64,000 bases of DNA from Clostridium sp. OF03-18AA (GTDB taxonomy: Bacteria; Bacillota; Clostridia; Lachnospirales; Lachnospiraceae), in contig NZ_QUEP01000001.1 of assembly GCF_003478035.1 (NCBI RefSeq), positions 62,001 through 126,000 of the forward strand, given 5' to 3'. The notes below the pieces were generated by a model, which saw only the letters and a list, made by a program, of their open reading frames with translations, did not search any database and was not told where the DNA came from. Shown here piece by piece: positions 1-8,346 of the stretch. Positions within the stretch are counted from its first letter, which is position 1; every line of letters starts with the position of its first letter. The translations under genes were made by a program, and so were the position numbers.

Positions 1-1
1 A

Positions 2-745
2 AAATCGGAGCCGGGAAAGGAAAAGGACGGAGAGACTGATACCGGAGATAAGCGGAAGGAAAAGAAGAACACAGAGGGAGAAACGTGCATGGATCACGGG
101 GGATCGAAAGAAGAACCCTGTGTAGAATTTAAGAATATTACTTTCGGCTACGATGACCATGTTGTTTTGAAAAATTTAAGTTTCGCAATTTACCCAGGCG
201 AGCAGGTGACGCTGACGGGGCGCACCGGCGCCGGAAAGAGTACGATCTTTAAGCTGCTTTTGGGACTTTACCGGCCGAATTCCGGTGAGGCGCTGATCGA
301 GGGCGAGGAGGCATACCGGATCCCGGACAGGGAGAAGCGGACGAAGTTTGGTTATGTGGAGCAGTCGTTCCACATGGTCCCGGGGACGGTGCGCGACCAG
401 ATTACGCTGTTTGATGCGGCGATCGGGGATGCGGAGGTTCAGGCAGCTGCAGAGCTTGTGGGGCTTCACGAGACGATCATGGGGCTGGATCAGGGATATG
501 ACACGTTATGTAAACCGGAAATCTTCTCTCAGGGACAGTGGCAGCTTTTGTCTATCGCAAGAGCAGTTGCCGGAGAACCGAGGATCCTGCTTCTCGATGA
601 GATCACGGCGAATCTGGATGCAGATACGGAGGAGATGGTGCTCCGGGCGCTGAAGAGTGCGTCTGAGGGGCGGACGGTGATCTCAATCTCGCATCGGGTT
701 TATCAGAGAGATGCGGGGGAGAGGATCAGGTATTTGGAGATTTAA
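2..745 (+). CDS. ABC transporter ATP-binding region (5' end outside window)
   Basis: This is the ATP-hydrolysing domain of an ABC transporter. The Walker A motif GRTGAGKST is encoded near 218-244, followed by a Q-loop (YVEQSF), a variant signature SQGQW in place of LSGGQ, Walker B LLLDEIT with the catalytic Glu, and an H-loop SISHR. An ATG at 89 could start a free-standing 218-residue ATPase. However, the same frame stays open without a stop to the left edge and encodes a Lys/Glu-rich linker, and no good ribosome site precedes 89. I therefore infer that this is the C-terminal part of a fused membrane-ATPase exporter half. The substrate cannot be told from this part. Confidence 0.85.
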   Translation, partial: KSEPGKEKDGETDTGDKRKEKKNTEGETCMDHGGSKEEPCVEFKNITFGYDDHVVLKNLSFAIYPGEQVTLTGRTGAGKSTIFKLLLGLYRPNSGEALIEGEEAYRIPDREKRTKFGYVEQSFHMVPGTVRDQITLFDAAIGDAEVQAAAELVGLHETIMGLDQGYDTLCKPEIFSQGQWQLLSIARAVAGEPRILLLDEITANLDADTEEMVLRALKSASEGRTVISISHRVYQRDAGERIRYLEI

Positions 746-794
746 CAAGAATCAGCAAGAATTCTCCCACATCTAGGGAGTATGTCACTTTTCA

Positions 795-823
795 TTTACA
801 AATTAAGGAAACGGGAATATAAT
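795..823 (+). promoter_or_regulatory. Sigma-A type promoter
   Basis: TTTACA and TATAAT are separated by exactly 17 bases, about 100 bases upstream of the small membrane protein gene at 923. Confidence 0.6.
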
Positions 824-922
824 AAGCCGAAGAAAAATACCGCTTTTTGTCAGGTTTGCATTCGGGAATCGTTGGTTCCGGAGGGTACTTTCCTGGCAGG
901 GCGGTCTGGCGGGAGGTAAAAA

Positions 923-1141
923 ATGTCAATTTTATTTGCAATTGTATTCCTTGTGTTGATCTTTAAATGTGTCGGTCTTGTCCTCGGAGTCTGCGGAAAG
1001 CTTCTTGGTGCGGTCCTCAGTCTGTTTGGATTTATCGTATCGATCGCGATCGGAGCTGTCGTGTTCGGACTTTCTACGGCGTTTGCGCTGGTGCTGTTAT
1101 GCATCGCGGCAGTATGGCTTTTGATCAAGCTGATCTTTTAG
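923..1141 (+). CDS. Small hydrophobic membrane protein, unknown function
   Basis: A 72-residue protein made almost entirely of two hydrophobic segments, roughly residues 2-40 and 43-71, rich in Leu, Val, Ile and Gly. It has a good ribosome site (GGGAGG at 911) and its own promoter at 795-823. I do not recognise a family. Similar small Gly/Val-rich membrane proteins are common in Lachnospiraceae genomes and are usually left hypothetical. It stands alone between the ABC transporter and the proS leader. Its location in the cytoplasmic membrane is an inference from composition. Confidence 0.6.
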   Translation: MSILFAIVFLVLIFKCVGLVLGVCGKLLGAVLSLFGFIVSIAIGAVVFGLSTAFALVLLCIAAVWLLIKLIF

Positions 1142-1176
1142 AGTTTTGCTGAACCGGTAAAATCCGCGGCGGAGTC

Positions 1177-1205
1177 TTGACAAACGGGAGAAAATCCATT
1201 AAAAT
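1177..1205 (+). promoter_or_regulatory. Promoter of the proS T-box transcript
   Basis: A perfect TTGACA is followed after 17 bases by TAAAAT. Transcription would begin near 1212, just before the T-box leader. Confidence 0.75.
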
Positions 1206-1211
1206 CCATCA

Positions 1212-1527
1212 TATATGCATATCAGACAGGCATTGAAGAGGGAAAGTAGATGAAGGGCGGCATTCCAGAGAGAAAGCGGATGGTGAGAGCTTTTATGTGC
1301 GCGTTGTTGAACCGGCCTCGGAGCTTTGTGCGAGAGATGGAAAATGTCGTAATGGACAGCTAAGATCACGGAGATCGGGATTGCTGCGGAACGACTGCAT
1401 CGTTAAGTACAGCGTAGATCCGGCGTTAACGGATATCAGAGGAGAGTTTCCGCGACAGGCGGAAGCTAATTTGGGTGGTAACGCCGGCTGTCGGTCCCTT
1501 GCGTGGGGAGCGGCAGCCTTTTTTGTT
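1212..1527 (+). promoter_or_regulatory. T-box riboswitch, proline-specific (proS leader)
   Basis: The leader has T-box hallmarks: AGTAGA near 1248, a GGTGAGAG segment near 1282, a specifier-loop sequence GAA-CCG-GCC at about 1309-1317, and the T-box bulge GGGTGGTAACGC at 1473-1484, immediately followed by an intrinsic terminator. The putative specifier codon CCG (1312-1314) is a proline codon, matching proS downstream. Uncharged tRNA-Pro binding would favour the antiterminator and expression of prolyl-tRNA synthetase. Stem boundaries were judged by eye. Confidence 0.88.
1486..1524 (+). terminator. T-box regulated intrinsic terminator
   Basis: GGCTGTCG at 1486-1493 pairs with CGGCAGCC at 1511-1518 and is followed by a run of six T. 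It overlaps the downstream side of the T-box motif, as expected for terminator/antiterminator switching. Confidence 0.85.
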
Positions 1528-1559
1528 TCACAGGAAATTCCGATGGAACTTCCTGTGAA

Positions 1560-1664
1560 ACAAAAAGGCACTGCGTGCCTAAGATGCGCACTCGCGCAAA
1601 GATGAAGGCTGTCGCAAGCGACCGCGCGAGACGCCTGAATGTGCCAGGACACATTCCTTTTTAA
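1560..1664 (+). repeat. Dispersed repeat, copy 1
   Basis: The stretch around AAGCGACCGCGCG (1615-1627) and GTGCCAGGACACA is closely similar to 24829-24925 in the same orientation. Just upstream, 1525-1561 is a near-perfect hairpin built on TTTCACAGGAA / TTCCTGTGAAA. No coding potential is evident. It lies inside the proS 5' region, after the T-box terminator and before the ribosome site. Confidence 0.6.
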
Positions 1665-1732
1665 CAGGAAATTCTCCGCATCTGAAACAGAGAGACATGC
1701 AGACAATGAATTTTTATATAAAGGAGAAAACA

Positions 1733-3166
1733 ATGGCAAGAGACAAGAAACTTGTGGAATCCATCACTTCCATGGAAGACGATTTCGCGCAGTGGTACAC
1801 AGACGTTGTAAAAAAGGCAGAATTATGTGATTATGCGAGCGTAAAGGGCTGCATGGTCATCAAACCGGACGGATATGCGATCTGGGAGAATATCCAGCAT
1901 GAGCTTGATAAGCGCTTTAAAAAAGCAGGCGTAAAGAATGTTTACATGCCGTTATTCATTCCGGAGAGCTTACTTGATAAAGAGAAAGACCATGTCGAAG
2001 GTTTCGCACCGGAGGTAGCATGGGTGACTCAGGGAGGTCTTGAGCCGCTTCAGGAGCGTCTCTGTGTCCGCCCGACATCCGAGACTCTGTTCTGTGATTT
2101 CTACCAGAAAGACATCCACTCCTACCGTGATCTTCCGAAGGTTTACAACCAGTGGTGTTCCGTTGTGAGATGGGAGAAGACGACAAGACCGTTCCTCCGT
2201 TCCAGAGAGTTCTTATGGCAGGAGGGCCACACAGCTCATGCGACTGCTGAGGAAGCTCAGGAGAGAACGATCCAGATGTTAAATCTCTATGCTGACTTCT
2301 GTGAGGATTTCCTTGCGATCCCGGTTGTCCGCGGACAGAAGACAGACAAGGAGAAGTTCGCAGGTGCAGAGGCAACCTACACGATCGAGTCCTTAATGCA
2401 TGACGGTAAGGCACTTCAGTCCGGAACCAGCCACAACTTCGGGGATGGTTTTGCGAAGGCATTCGGAATCCAGTATTCTGATAAAGATAACCAGTTAAAA
2501 TATGTTCACCAGACATCCTGGGGTATGACAACCCGTATGATCGGTGCGATCATCATGGTACATGGTGACAACGAAGGTCTTGTACTTCCGCCGAACGTAG
2601 CTCCGACACAGGTTGTGATCGTTCCGATCCGCCAGCAGCAGGAGGGCGTTCTCGAGAAGGCAAGAGAAGTGGAAGAGGTTCTCTCCAACTTCCGCGTAAA
2701 AGTTGATGATTCCGACAAGAGCCCGGGCTGGAAGTTCTCTGAGTCCGAGATGAGAGGAATCCCGGTTCGTGTAGAACTCGGACCGAAGGATATCGAGGCA
2801 GGACAGGCAGTTCTTGTCCGCCGTGATACTCACGAGAAGATCACAGTTGCATTAAGCGAGATCGCAGAGAAGGTTGACGAGCTCTTAAAGACGATCCAGC
2901 ACGATATGTACGAGCGTGCGAAAGCACATCGTGACGCGCATACTTACGATGCCCACAACATGGAAGAGATGAAGGACATCGCAGACAACAAGCCGGGCTT
3001 CATCCGTGCAATGTGGTGCGGCTGCCAGGAGTGTGAGGACAAGTTAAAAGAGCAGGTAGGCGTTACATCCAGATGTATGCCGTTCAAGCAGGAAAAGCTT
3101 GCTGATACCTGCGTATGCTGCGGCAAACCGGCAACCAAGATGGTTTACTGGGGCAAAGCATATTAA
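1733..3166 (+). CDS. proS: Prolyl-tRNA synthetase (short, archaeal/eukaryotic-type)
   Basis: This 477-residue class II aminoacyl-tRNA synthetase joins proline to tRNA-Pro in the cytoplasm. The start is the ATG at 1733, which has AAGGAG at 1721; an upstream in-frame ATG at 1697 lacks a site. Visible class II segments include RPTSET near residue 115 and the substrate-binding stretch around TSHNFGDGF. The protein lacks the roughly 180-residue editing insertion of typical bacterial ProRS and ends with a Cys-containing C-terminal domain (CGCQEC, CVCCGK) and a terminal Tyr, as in the archaeal/eukaryotic-type enzymes common in clostridia. It is controlled by the T-box at 1212-1527. The stop overlaps the bioY start. 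Confidence 0.95.
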   Translation: MARDKKLVESITSMEDDFAQWYTDVVKKAELCDYASVKGCMVIKPDGYAIWENIQHELDKRFKKAGVKNVYMPLFIPESLLDKEKDHVEGFAPEVAWVTQGGLEPLQERLCVRPTSETLFCDFYQKDIHSYRDLPKVYNQWCSVVRWEKTTRPFLRSREFLWQEGHTAHATAEEAQERTIQMLNLYADFCEDFLAIPVVRGQKTDKEKFAGAEATYTIESLMHDGKALQSGTSHNFGDGFAKAFGIQYSDKDNQLKYVHQTSWGMTTRMIGAIIMVHGDNEGLVLPPNVAPTQVVIVPIRQQQEGVLEKAREVEEVLSNFRVKVDDSDKSPGWKFSESEMRGIPVRVELGPKDIEAGQAVLVRRDTHEKITVALSEIAEKVDELLKTIQHDMYERAKAHRDAHTYDAHNMEEMKDIADNKPGFIRAMWCGCQECEDKLKEQVGVTSRCMPFKQEKLADTCVCCGKPATKMVYWGKAY

Positions 3167-3732
3167 TGAAACGATGGGATATCAAAGACCTGACGCTCGG
3201 GGGGCTGTTTACAGCCCTCATCGCCGTCGGGGCTTTTCTTAAGATCACGATCCCTGTCCAGCCGGTGCCGATGCATTTTACGCTGCAGTTTTTCTTTGTC
3301 CTGCTGGCGGCTCTGATCCTGGGATCAAAGCGGGCGTTTGCGAGTGTGATCACATATCTTGTGATCGGACTCTGCGGACTTCCGATCTTTGCGACGGGCG
3401 GCGGACCGGCGTATCTGTTAAAACCGACGTTCGGATTCCTGATCGGCTTTGCGGCGGCTGCTTTTGTGACCGGACGTGTATATGAGATCAGAAAGAGCAC
3501 ATCATTCTTCTGGCTGTTGTTTTCCGCGTTCTGGGGACTTCTCGCGGATTATGCCTGCGGAATGATCTATTTTTATGTGTGCAGCAATTTTGTCCTCGGC
3601 GTGAGTGTCGGCTGGAAGCTTGTGTTTATCAACTGTTTCCTCCTGACGGTCGGTGAGGATTTTATTTTATGTATTCTGGCGGCTGTGCTTGCAAAACGGC
3701 TGATCCCGATCCTAGGGAAGCTTGCAAAGTAA
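3166..3732 (+). CDS. bioY: Biotin transporter substrate-binding subunit BioY
   Basis: A 188-residue integral membrane protein of the BioY family, the S-component of ECF-type biotin transporters. The N-terminal segment LTLGGLFTALIAVGAFLKI with PVQPVPMHFTLQ, and the later GLPIFATGGGPAYLLKPTFGFLIGF, are family signatures; about six hydrophobic segments are visible. The ATG at 3166 overlaps the proS stop (TAATG), so the two genes are translationally coupled. No EcfA or EcfT genes are nearby, so it either uses a shared energising module elsewhere or works alone. Why it is joined to proS is unclear. Confidence 0.92.
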   Translation: MKRWDIKDLTLGGLFTALIAVGAFLKITIPVQPVPMHFTLQFFFVLLAALILGSKRAFASVITYLVIGLCGLPIFATGGGPAYLLKPTFGFLIGFAAAAFVTGRVYEIRKSTSFFWLLFSAFWGLLADYACGMIYFYVCSNFVLGVSVGWKLVFINCFLLTVGEDFILCILAAVLAKRLIPILGKLAK

Positions 3733-3848
3733 GAAGAAAATCCGGGTCGGTCTTTTGAGTAACGGTTCGGCAGGGCAGGCAGTGCAGACAGAACCTTGTG
3801 GAGTTTCGAAATGAAATTTCCGATAAAGAAAAAGGAGGTACCGGACCA

Positions 3849-5111
3849 GTGAGAATTGAGATGCCTTATGAGGCGGAATGGATCATTGACAATATACGAA
3901 GCCACGGATATGAGGCGTTTATCGTCGGCGGCTGTGTCCGGGACGCCGTTCTCGGAAGGATCCCGGGGGACTGGGATATCACAACCTCTGCAAAGCCGGA
4001 GCAGGTGAAGGAGATCTTCGGAAAGACGGTCGATACGGGCTTAAAGCACGGCACGGTGACGATCATCAAGCATGGAAAAGGCTATGAGGTGACGACATAC
4101 CGGATCGATGGGGAATATCTGGATGGGAGACATCCGGAGACCGTGGAATTTACGCCGGATCTGAGGGAAGATCTGAAACGCCGGGATTTTACGATCAACG
4201 CCATGGCATACAGCCATGAGACGGGGATCGTGGATGAATTTGAGGGCATGGAGGATCTGAAACGCCGGGTGATCCGGTGCGTCGGCTGTGCGAGGGACCG
4301 CTTTACGGAGGACGCGCTGAGGATCCTAAGGGCTGTCCGGTTTGCCGCCCAGCTTGATTTTGTGATCGAGGATGAGACATACCGGGCGATCGCCGAGATC
4401 GCGCCGAACCTGGTCCATGTCAGCAAGGAGAGGATCCAGGTGGAGCTCACGAAACTCCTGCTCTCGGATCATCCTGAGAAGATCTGGATGGTGGAGGAGA
4501 CCGGGATCGCATCGTATGTGGCCCCGGGATTTCCGGAGGTCTTTGAGCTGGAACTCCGGGAGAATGAGCCAGAAAGCGGAAGCATGATGCAGGAAAAACG
4601 GAATGACCGGGAGATCCTTAAAACATGCTGGAAGGGCGTTTCCTCCCTCACGGCGGATAAGTCCCACCGGTGGGCCGGATTTCTGCGCCATATGAAGCCG
4701 GAAGAAGCGGTGAAGATCTTACGAGGCCTGAAACTTGATAATGATACGATCGGGAACGTGAAAAACATGCTGAATGTTTTTCAGACACCTCCTGGTGCGG
4801 ATAAGATCGAGATCAGAAGAGCCCTGAGTAAGGTTACGGAGTACCAGTTCCTCGGTGCCATGCAGTTAAAGAAAATGGACGGAGACCGGAGCGTCCCGGA
4901 GATCCTGCATCTTTTTGAGGAGATCAGGGAAGCGGGGGACTGCGTAAGTCTGAAACAGCTTGCGGTCAATGGCGGTGATCTTCTTGCGATGGGACTGGAA
5001 CATGGAAAAGAGATCGGAGACGGACTCCTGTATCTTTTGAACATTGTGATCGAACATCCAGAACTGAATAAAAAAGATATATTATTAGAAAAAATCAGCC
5101 AATTCAAATAA
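3849..5111 (+). CDS. cca: CCA-adding tRNA nucleotidyltransferase
   Basis: This class II CCA-adding enzyme of about 420 residues builds or repairs the 3' CCA end of tRNA. The motif VGGCVRDAVLGR, the metal-binding pair in GDWDIT, and the RRDFTINAMAY and DALRILRAVRFA segments are diagnostic. I place the start at the GTG at 3849 because AGGAGG lies at 3833-3838, 10 bases upstream; the ATG at 3861 is too far from that site. It matters here because the tRNA-Arg gene in this window encodes no CCA. The gene stands alone downstream of bioY. Confidence 0.93.
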   Translation: MRIEMPYEAEWIIDNIRSHGYEAFIVGGCVRDAVLGRIPGDWDITTSAKPEQVKEIFGKTVDTGLKHGTVTIIKHGKGYEVTTYRIDGEYLDGRHPETVEFTPDLREDLKRRDFTINAMAYSHETGIVDEFEGMEDLKRRVIRCVGCARDRFTEDALRILRAVRFAAQLDFVIEDETYRAIAEIAPNLVHVSKERIQVELTKLLLSDHPEKIWMVEETGIASYVAPGFPEVFELELRENEPESGSMMQEKRNDREILKTCWKGVSSLTADKSHRWAGFLRHMKPEEAVKILRGLKLDNDTIGNVKNMLNVFQTPPGADKIEIRRALSKVTEYQFLGAMQLKKMDGDRSVPEILHLFEEIREAGDCVSLKQLAVNGGDLLAMGLEHGKEIGDGLLYLLNIVIEHPELNKKDILLEKISQFK

Positions 5112-5267
5112 TACCAGAAGAACATTGTATGAAGGACATCTGCCGGGAATCCGACAGGTGTCTTTTGCTGTTGCGGATGTATGTTTGTGGGAATAATCAC
5201 CATGGTTTTCTCATATCTTGTGCAGAAAGCTGGAAAAGGTCAGAACGGGATATGGGGGGATCAAATC

Positions 5268-6254
5268 GTGATCGACTGGAAAGAAGAGGCAGAGAAAACG
5301 TATGGATTTCAGGTGAATACACTGCGGCGGGGACGCGGGTCCTGGATCCTGGAGACGGATCAGGGGCTGCGGCTTTTAAAGGAATATCGGGGAAGCGTGA
5401 ACCGTCTGGAGTTCGAGGAGGCGGTTTTGCAGTCTCTGGACGGGATGGAGACGGTAAAGGCAGATCAGTATGTGAGAAACTCCGAGGGAGAACTTTTATC
5501 TTCGGCGGAGGATGGAAGCCGGTATATTGTGAAACAATGGTATGCGGACCGGGAATGTGATCTGAAAGATGAGAAGGAGCTCCTCTCGGCGGCCCGGGCG
5601 CTGGCGCTCCTGCACCGGCAGTTTCGCGAAGTAAAAAGGCAGGCTGAATGGAATATGAGATCCATGGTCTCGCCGCCGCTTTTTGAAGCGATGCGACGCC
5701 ATAACCGGGAGCTCAGGAGGGCGAGAACGTTTATCCGGGGAAAGCGGAAGAAAAATGAGTTTGAGCTCTGCGTGATCAGGAATTTTGAGTGTTTCGCGGT
5801 GCAGGCAGAGGAAGCGGAGCAGGGAATGGAACGGCTGTATGAAAAACATGGTGAGGAGATCATGAACGGATATGCGGTCTGCCACGGGGAGCCGGACTAC
5901 CACCATATTCTGATCGGAAACGGATATACGGCAGTGACGGAATTCAACCAGATGCACCTGGGTGTGCAGATGGAGGACCTGTACTATTTTCTCAGAAAGA
6001 TCATGGAAAAACATGACTGGAATGAGCGCCTGGGGAGACAGATCATGGAGACGTATGAGCGCGTGCTGCCGATCACGGAGCTGGAACGGCAGGTGCTTTA
6101 CTATCTGTTCCGGTATCCGGAGAAATACTGGAAGCAGATCAATTTTTATTACAATGCCAACAAGGCCTGGGTGCCTGCGAAGAGCACGGAGAAGATCAAA
6201 AAACTGGAGGCACAGCAGAAGATGCGCGAGAAGTTTATCCGCTTTTTTTCCTAG
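5268..6254 (+). CDS. CotS/YutH-like spore-coat protein with a degenerate kinase fold
   Basis: A protein of about 328 residues resembling the CotS/CotI/YutH spore-coat family, which has an aminoglycoside-phosphotransferase-like fold. The catalytic-loop region reads CHGEPDYHHILI where active kinases have HGD, and the metal-binding segment reads VTEFNQ rather than I-D-F/W-D, so catalysis is doubtful. The C-terminal EDLYYFLRKIMEKHDW and the basic tail are typical of clostridial members. The start is taken as the GTG at 5268 behind GGGGGG at 5254; an ATG at 5181 or 5205 would add up to 29 residues. The gene is followed directly by a triple-hairpin repeat. It suggests sporulation but does not prove it. 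Confidence 0.7.
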   Translation: MIDWKEEAEKTYGFQVNTLRRGRGSWILETDQGLRLLKEYRGSVNRLEFEEAVLQSLDGMETVKADQYVRNSEGELLSSAEDGSRYIVKQWYADRECDLKDEKELLSAARALALLHRQFREVKRQAEWNMRSMVSPPLFEAMRRHNRELRRARTFIRGKRKKNEFELCVIRNFECFAVQAEEAEQGMERLYEKHGEEIMNGYAVCHGEPDYHHILIGNGYTAVTEFNQMHLGVQMEDLYYFLRKIMEKHDWNERLGRQIMETYERVLPITELERQVLYYLFRYPEKYWKQINFYYNANKAWVPAKSTEKIKKLEAQQKMREKFIRFFS

Positions 6255-6257
6255 TTG

Positions 6258-6382
6258 GGAATTTTCGGAACCGAAAATTCCGTATGATACCGTTGGAGTC
6301 GCGGATTTTGCCGATTCGGAATGCGGAGCATCGGCAAAATCCTGTTACAGTGTGCGGGCATGGAGTGTCCGTGTACTGTAAC
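6258..6382 (-). repeat. Triple-hairpin dispersed repeat, copy 1
   Basis: Three successive hairpins are visible: GGAATTTTCGG/CCGAAAATTCC (6258-6281, perfect), GGATTTTGCCGAT/ATCGGCAAAATCC (about 6303-6342) and GTTACAGT..ACTGTAAC (about 6344-6382). The same three hairpins recur in inverted order and orientation at 14085-14210. The repeat is noncoding and lies between the CotS-like gene and nrdR. Confidence 0.85.
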
Positions 6383-6514
6383 ATGTTTATCCGGGTGCCT
6401 GAAAAATAATGAGTGTACAGGCTTGCAGAACAGGATTGTTATATGATAAGATATGATATAAAAATGCGGCTGTGACCGGAATATAACAGACAGCCGCACA
6501 AAGGAGGAAATCCC

Positions 6515-6970
6515 ATGAAATGTCCATTTTGTGGTGCACAGGATACAAAAGTCATCGATTCGCGCCCGGCGGATGACAACAGTTCGATCAGACGCCGCCG
6601 TCAGTGCGAAGAGTGCGGGAAACGTTTTACGACGTATGAAAAATTAGAGACAATGCCGCTTATGATCATCAAGAAAGACGACTCCAGAGAACCGTACAAC
6701 CGGGAGAAGATCGAGAATGGAATCCTTCTTTCCTGTCATAAGCGCCCGGTCTCTTCGGAACAGATCACGAAGATGATCGATGAGATCGAAAAACAGATCT
6801 TCAGTATGGAGGAGCGGGAGATCCCGTCCGTGACGATCGGTGAGCTTGTCATGAAAAAGTTAAAGATGGTGGACGAGGTTGCCTATGTCCGTTTCGCGTC
6901 CGTCTACCGGGAGTTTAAGGATGTGAACGCATTTATGGAGGAGCTCGCGAAGTTCCTGAACAATAAATAA
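6515..6970 (+). CDS. nrdR: Transcriptional repressor NrdR
   Basis: At 151 residues this is the standard length for NrdR, the nucleotide-sensing repressor of ribonucleotide reductase genes. The N-terminal zinc ribbon has two CxxC pairs (CPFC at 3-6, CEEC near 31-34), followed by RFTTYE and an ATP-cone domain ([18 protein letters not shown]). The start has AGGAGG about 7 bases upstream. A hairpin TGCGGCTGT/ACAGCCGCA at 6465-6498 sits just before the ribosome site and may affect translation or mRNA stability. No ribonucleotide reductase gene is in this window, so its targets are elsewhere. Confidence 0.96.
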   Translation: MKCPFCGAQDTKVIDSRPADDNSSIRRRRQCEECGKRFTTYEKLETMPLMIIKKDDSREPYNREKIENGILLSCHKRPVSSEQITKMIDEIEKQIFSMEEREIPSVTIGELVMKKLKMVDEVAYVRFASVYREFKDVNAFMEELAKFLNNK

Positions 6971-7028
6971 GAGATGGGGAGAAAACTGCAAAGGGCTGAA
7001 AAATTCAAGCCGAACGCAGGGCAGCAGT

Positions 7029-7562
7029 ATGTTTGAGACATTTTATCCGGGAAACTATGTGGACAGTGCATATGAGATCCCATACGAAAAACTTTATGAG
7101 AGAGGATATCGCGGGATCATCTTTGATGTGGACAACACGCTGGTTCCCCACGGTGCACCGGCAGATGCGCGGGCGATCGAATTGTTTGAGCGGCTCCGCG
7201 CGATCGGGTTTTCGACCTGCATCCTTTCCAACAATAAAGAGCCGCGGGTATCTCCGTTCGCTGACAAGGTAGGGAGTCCCTATATTTTTAAGGGCGGAAA
7301 ACCGTCGAGAAAAGGATATGAGCGGGCCATGGAACGGATGAAAACAGACCGCGATACGACATTGTTCGTCGGGGATCAGCTTTTTACGGATGTCTGGGGC
7401 GCAAACCGGACAGGCCTCTACTCGATCCTCGTAAAGCCGATCAATCCCAAAGAGGAGATCCAGATCGTCCTGAAACGCTATCTCGAGGCGATAGTTCTCG
7501 CGTTTTACAGGAAACGATTGAAAAAAATGGGGCAGACAGCCGGGGATTTTTGCAAAAAATAG
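7029..7562 (+). CDS. YqeG-family HAD phosphatase
   Basis: A 177-residue HAD-superfamily subfamily IIIA hydrolase. Motif I is FDVDNTLVPH (residues about 32-41), motif II is LSNN, and motif III/IV is KPSRKGYERA ... VGDQLFTDVWGAN. YqeG proteins are conserved in Firmicutes, often near ribosome-assembly GTPases; the physiological substrate is not established. It follows nrdR by 58 bases and may be cotranscribed. The start has GGGCAG upstream, a modest site, but the N-terminal MFETFYPG motif is typical of the family. Confidence 0.88.
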   Translation: MFETFYPGNYVDSAYEIPYEKLYERGYRGIIFDVDNTLVPHGAPADARAIELFERLRAIGFSTCILSNNKEPRVSPFADKVGSPYIFKGGKPSRKGYERAMERMKTDRDTTLFVGDQLFTDVWGANRTGLYSILVKPINPKEEIQIVLKRYLEAIVLAFYRKRLKKMGQTAGDFCKK

Positions 7563-7591
7563 TTGAAAACCGCAGTAGAATAGTATAGAAT
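7563..7591 (+). promoter_or_regulatory. Probable efp promoter
   Basis: TTGAAA and TAGAAT are separated by 17 bases, about 75 bases upstream of the efp start. The region is rich in overlapping TAGTATAG-like sequences, so the exact -10 is uncertain. Confidence 0.5.
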
Positions 7592-7664
7592 AGGATAGAA
7601 TCAGCTATTAGCGTGAAATGTGAAATAAAATAATTGGAAACAGTTTTAAGGAGGATTATCATTT

Positions 7665-8222
7665 ATGGTATCAGCAGGTGATTTCAGAAATGGCGTTACA
7701 CTCGAAATTGATGGACAGGTCGTACAGATCTTAGAGTTCCAGCATGTAAAACCGGGTAAAGGCGCTGCTTTCGTTAGAACAAAATTAAAAAACGTGATCA
7801 ACGGCGGTGTTGTTGAGAGAACTTTCCGTCCGACCGAGAAATTCCCGGCAGCAAGAATCGACCGTGTGGACATGCAGTATCTGTATGCAGACGGCGACCT
7901 TTATAACTTCATGGATGTTAACACATACGAGCAGATCGCATTATCCACAGATGTTGTTGGCGATGCATTAAAGTTCGTAAAAGAGAACGAGACTGTTAAA
8001 GTCTGCTCCTACAACGGCAAGGTATTCTCTGTTGAGGCTCCGTTATTCGTAGAGCTTGAAGTAACAGATACAGAGCCGGGCTTCAAGGGCGATACAGCTA
8101 CAGGCGCAACAAAGCCGGCTACTCTTGAGACAGGCGCTCAGATCAACGTTCCGTTATTCGTAAACCAGGGTGATCGCGTTAAGATCGATACACGTACTGG
8201 TGAGTACCTTTCCAGAGCTTAA
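7665..8222 (+). CDS. efp: Elongation factor P
   Basis: EF-P (185 residues) binds ribosomes stalled on polyproline stretches and promotes peptide-bond formation. The N-terminal KOW-like domain contains [18 protein letters not shown], with Lys at the tip where modification occurs in other bacteria. The two OB domains end with [17 protein letters not shown], the family C-terminal signature. AAGGAGG lies at 7649. It has its own promoter and a strong terminator immediately downstream, so it looks monocistronic. No EF-P modification gene is visible nearby. Confidence 0.97.
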   Translation: MVSAGDFRNGVTLEIDGQVVQILEFQHVKPGKGAAFVRTKLKNVINGGVVERTFRPTEKFPAARIDRVDMQYLYADGDLYNFMDVNTYEQIALSTDVVGDALKFVKENETVKVCSYNGKVFSVEAPLFVELEVTDTEPGFKGDTATGATKPATLETGAQINVPLFVNQGDRVKIDTRTGEYLSRA

Positions 8223-8245
8223 TCTGCAAAAACAAGTTTCAGAAT

Positions 8246-8279
8246 CCCAGGGAACCAGGTGTTTCCTGGGACTTTTTTT
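8246..8279 (+). terminator. efp terminator
   Basis: CCCAGGGAA..TTTCCTGGG forms a strong stem (8246-8270) followed by a T-rich tract. Confidence 0.88.
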
Positions 8280-8311
8280 ACCCTTTTTTGTGCGAAAAAT
8301 TGCGTAACAGG

Positions 8312-8340
8312 TTGCCAATTGGGTAAAATTTTCTTATAAT
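8312..8340 (+). promoter_or_regulatory. mgtE promoter
   Basis: TTGCCA is followed after exactly 17 bases by a perfect TATAAT. The transcript would begin near 8347 and carry a leader of about 240 bases before mgtE. Confidence 0.85.
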
Positions 8341-8346
8341 GGAAAG

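Noticed and set aside
1297..1605. Plus-strand frame of about 100 codons upstream of proS
   Set aside because: It runs through the T-box stems and terminator; the sequence is explained by RNA structure.
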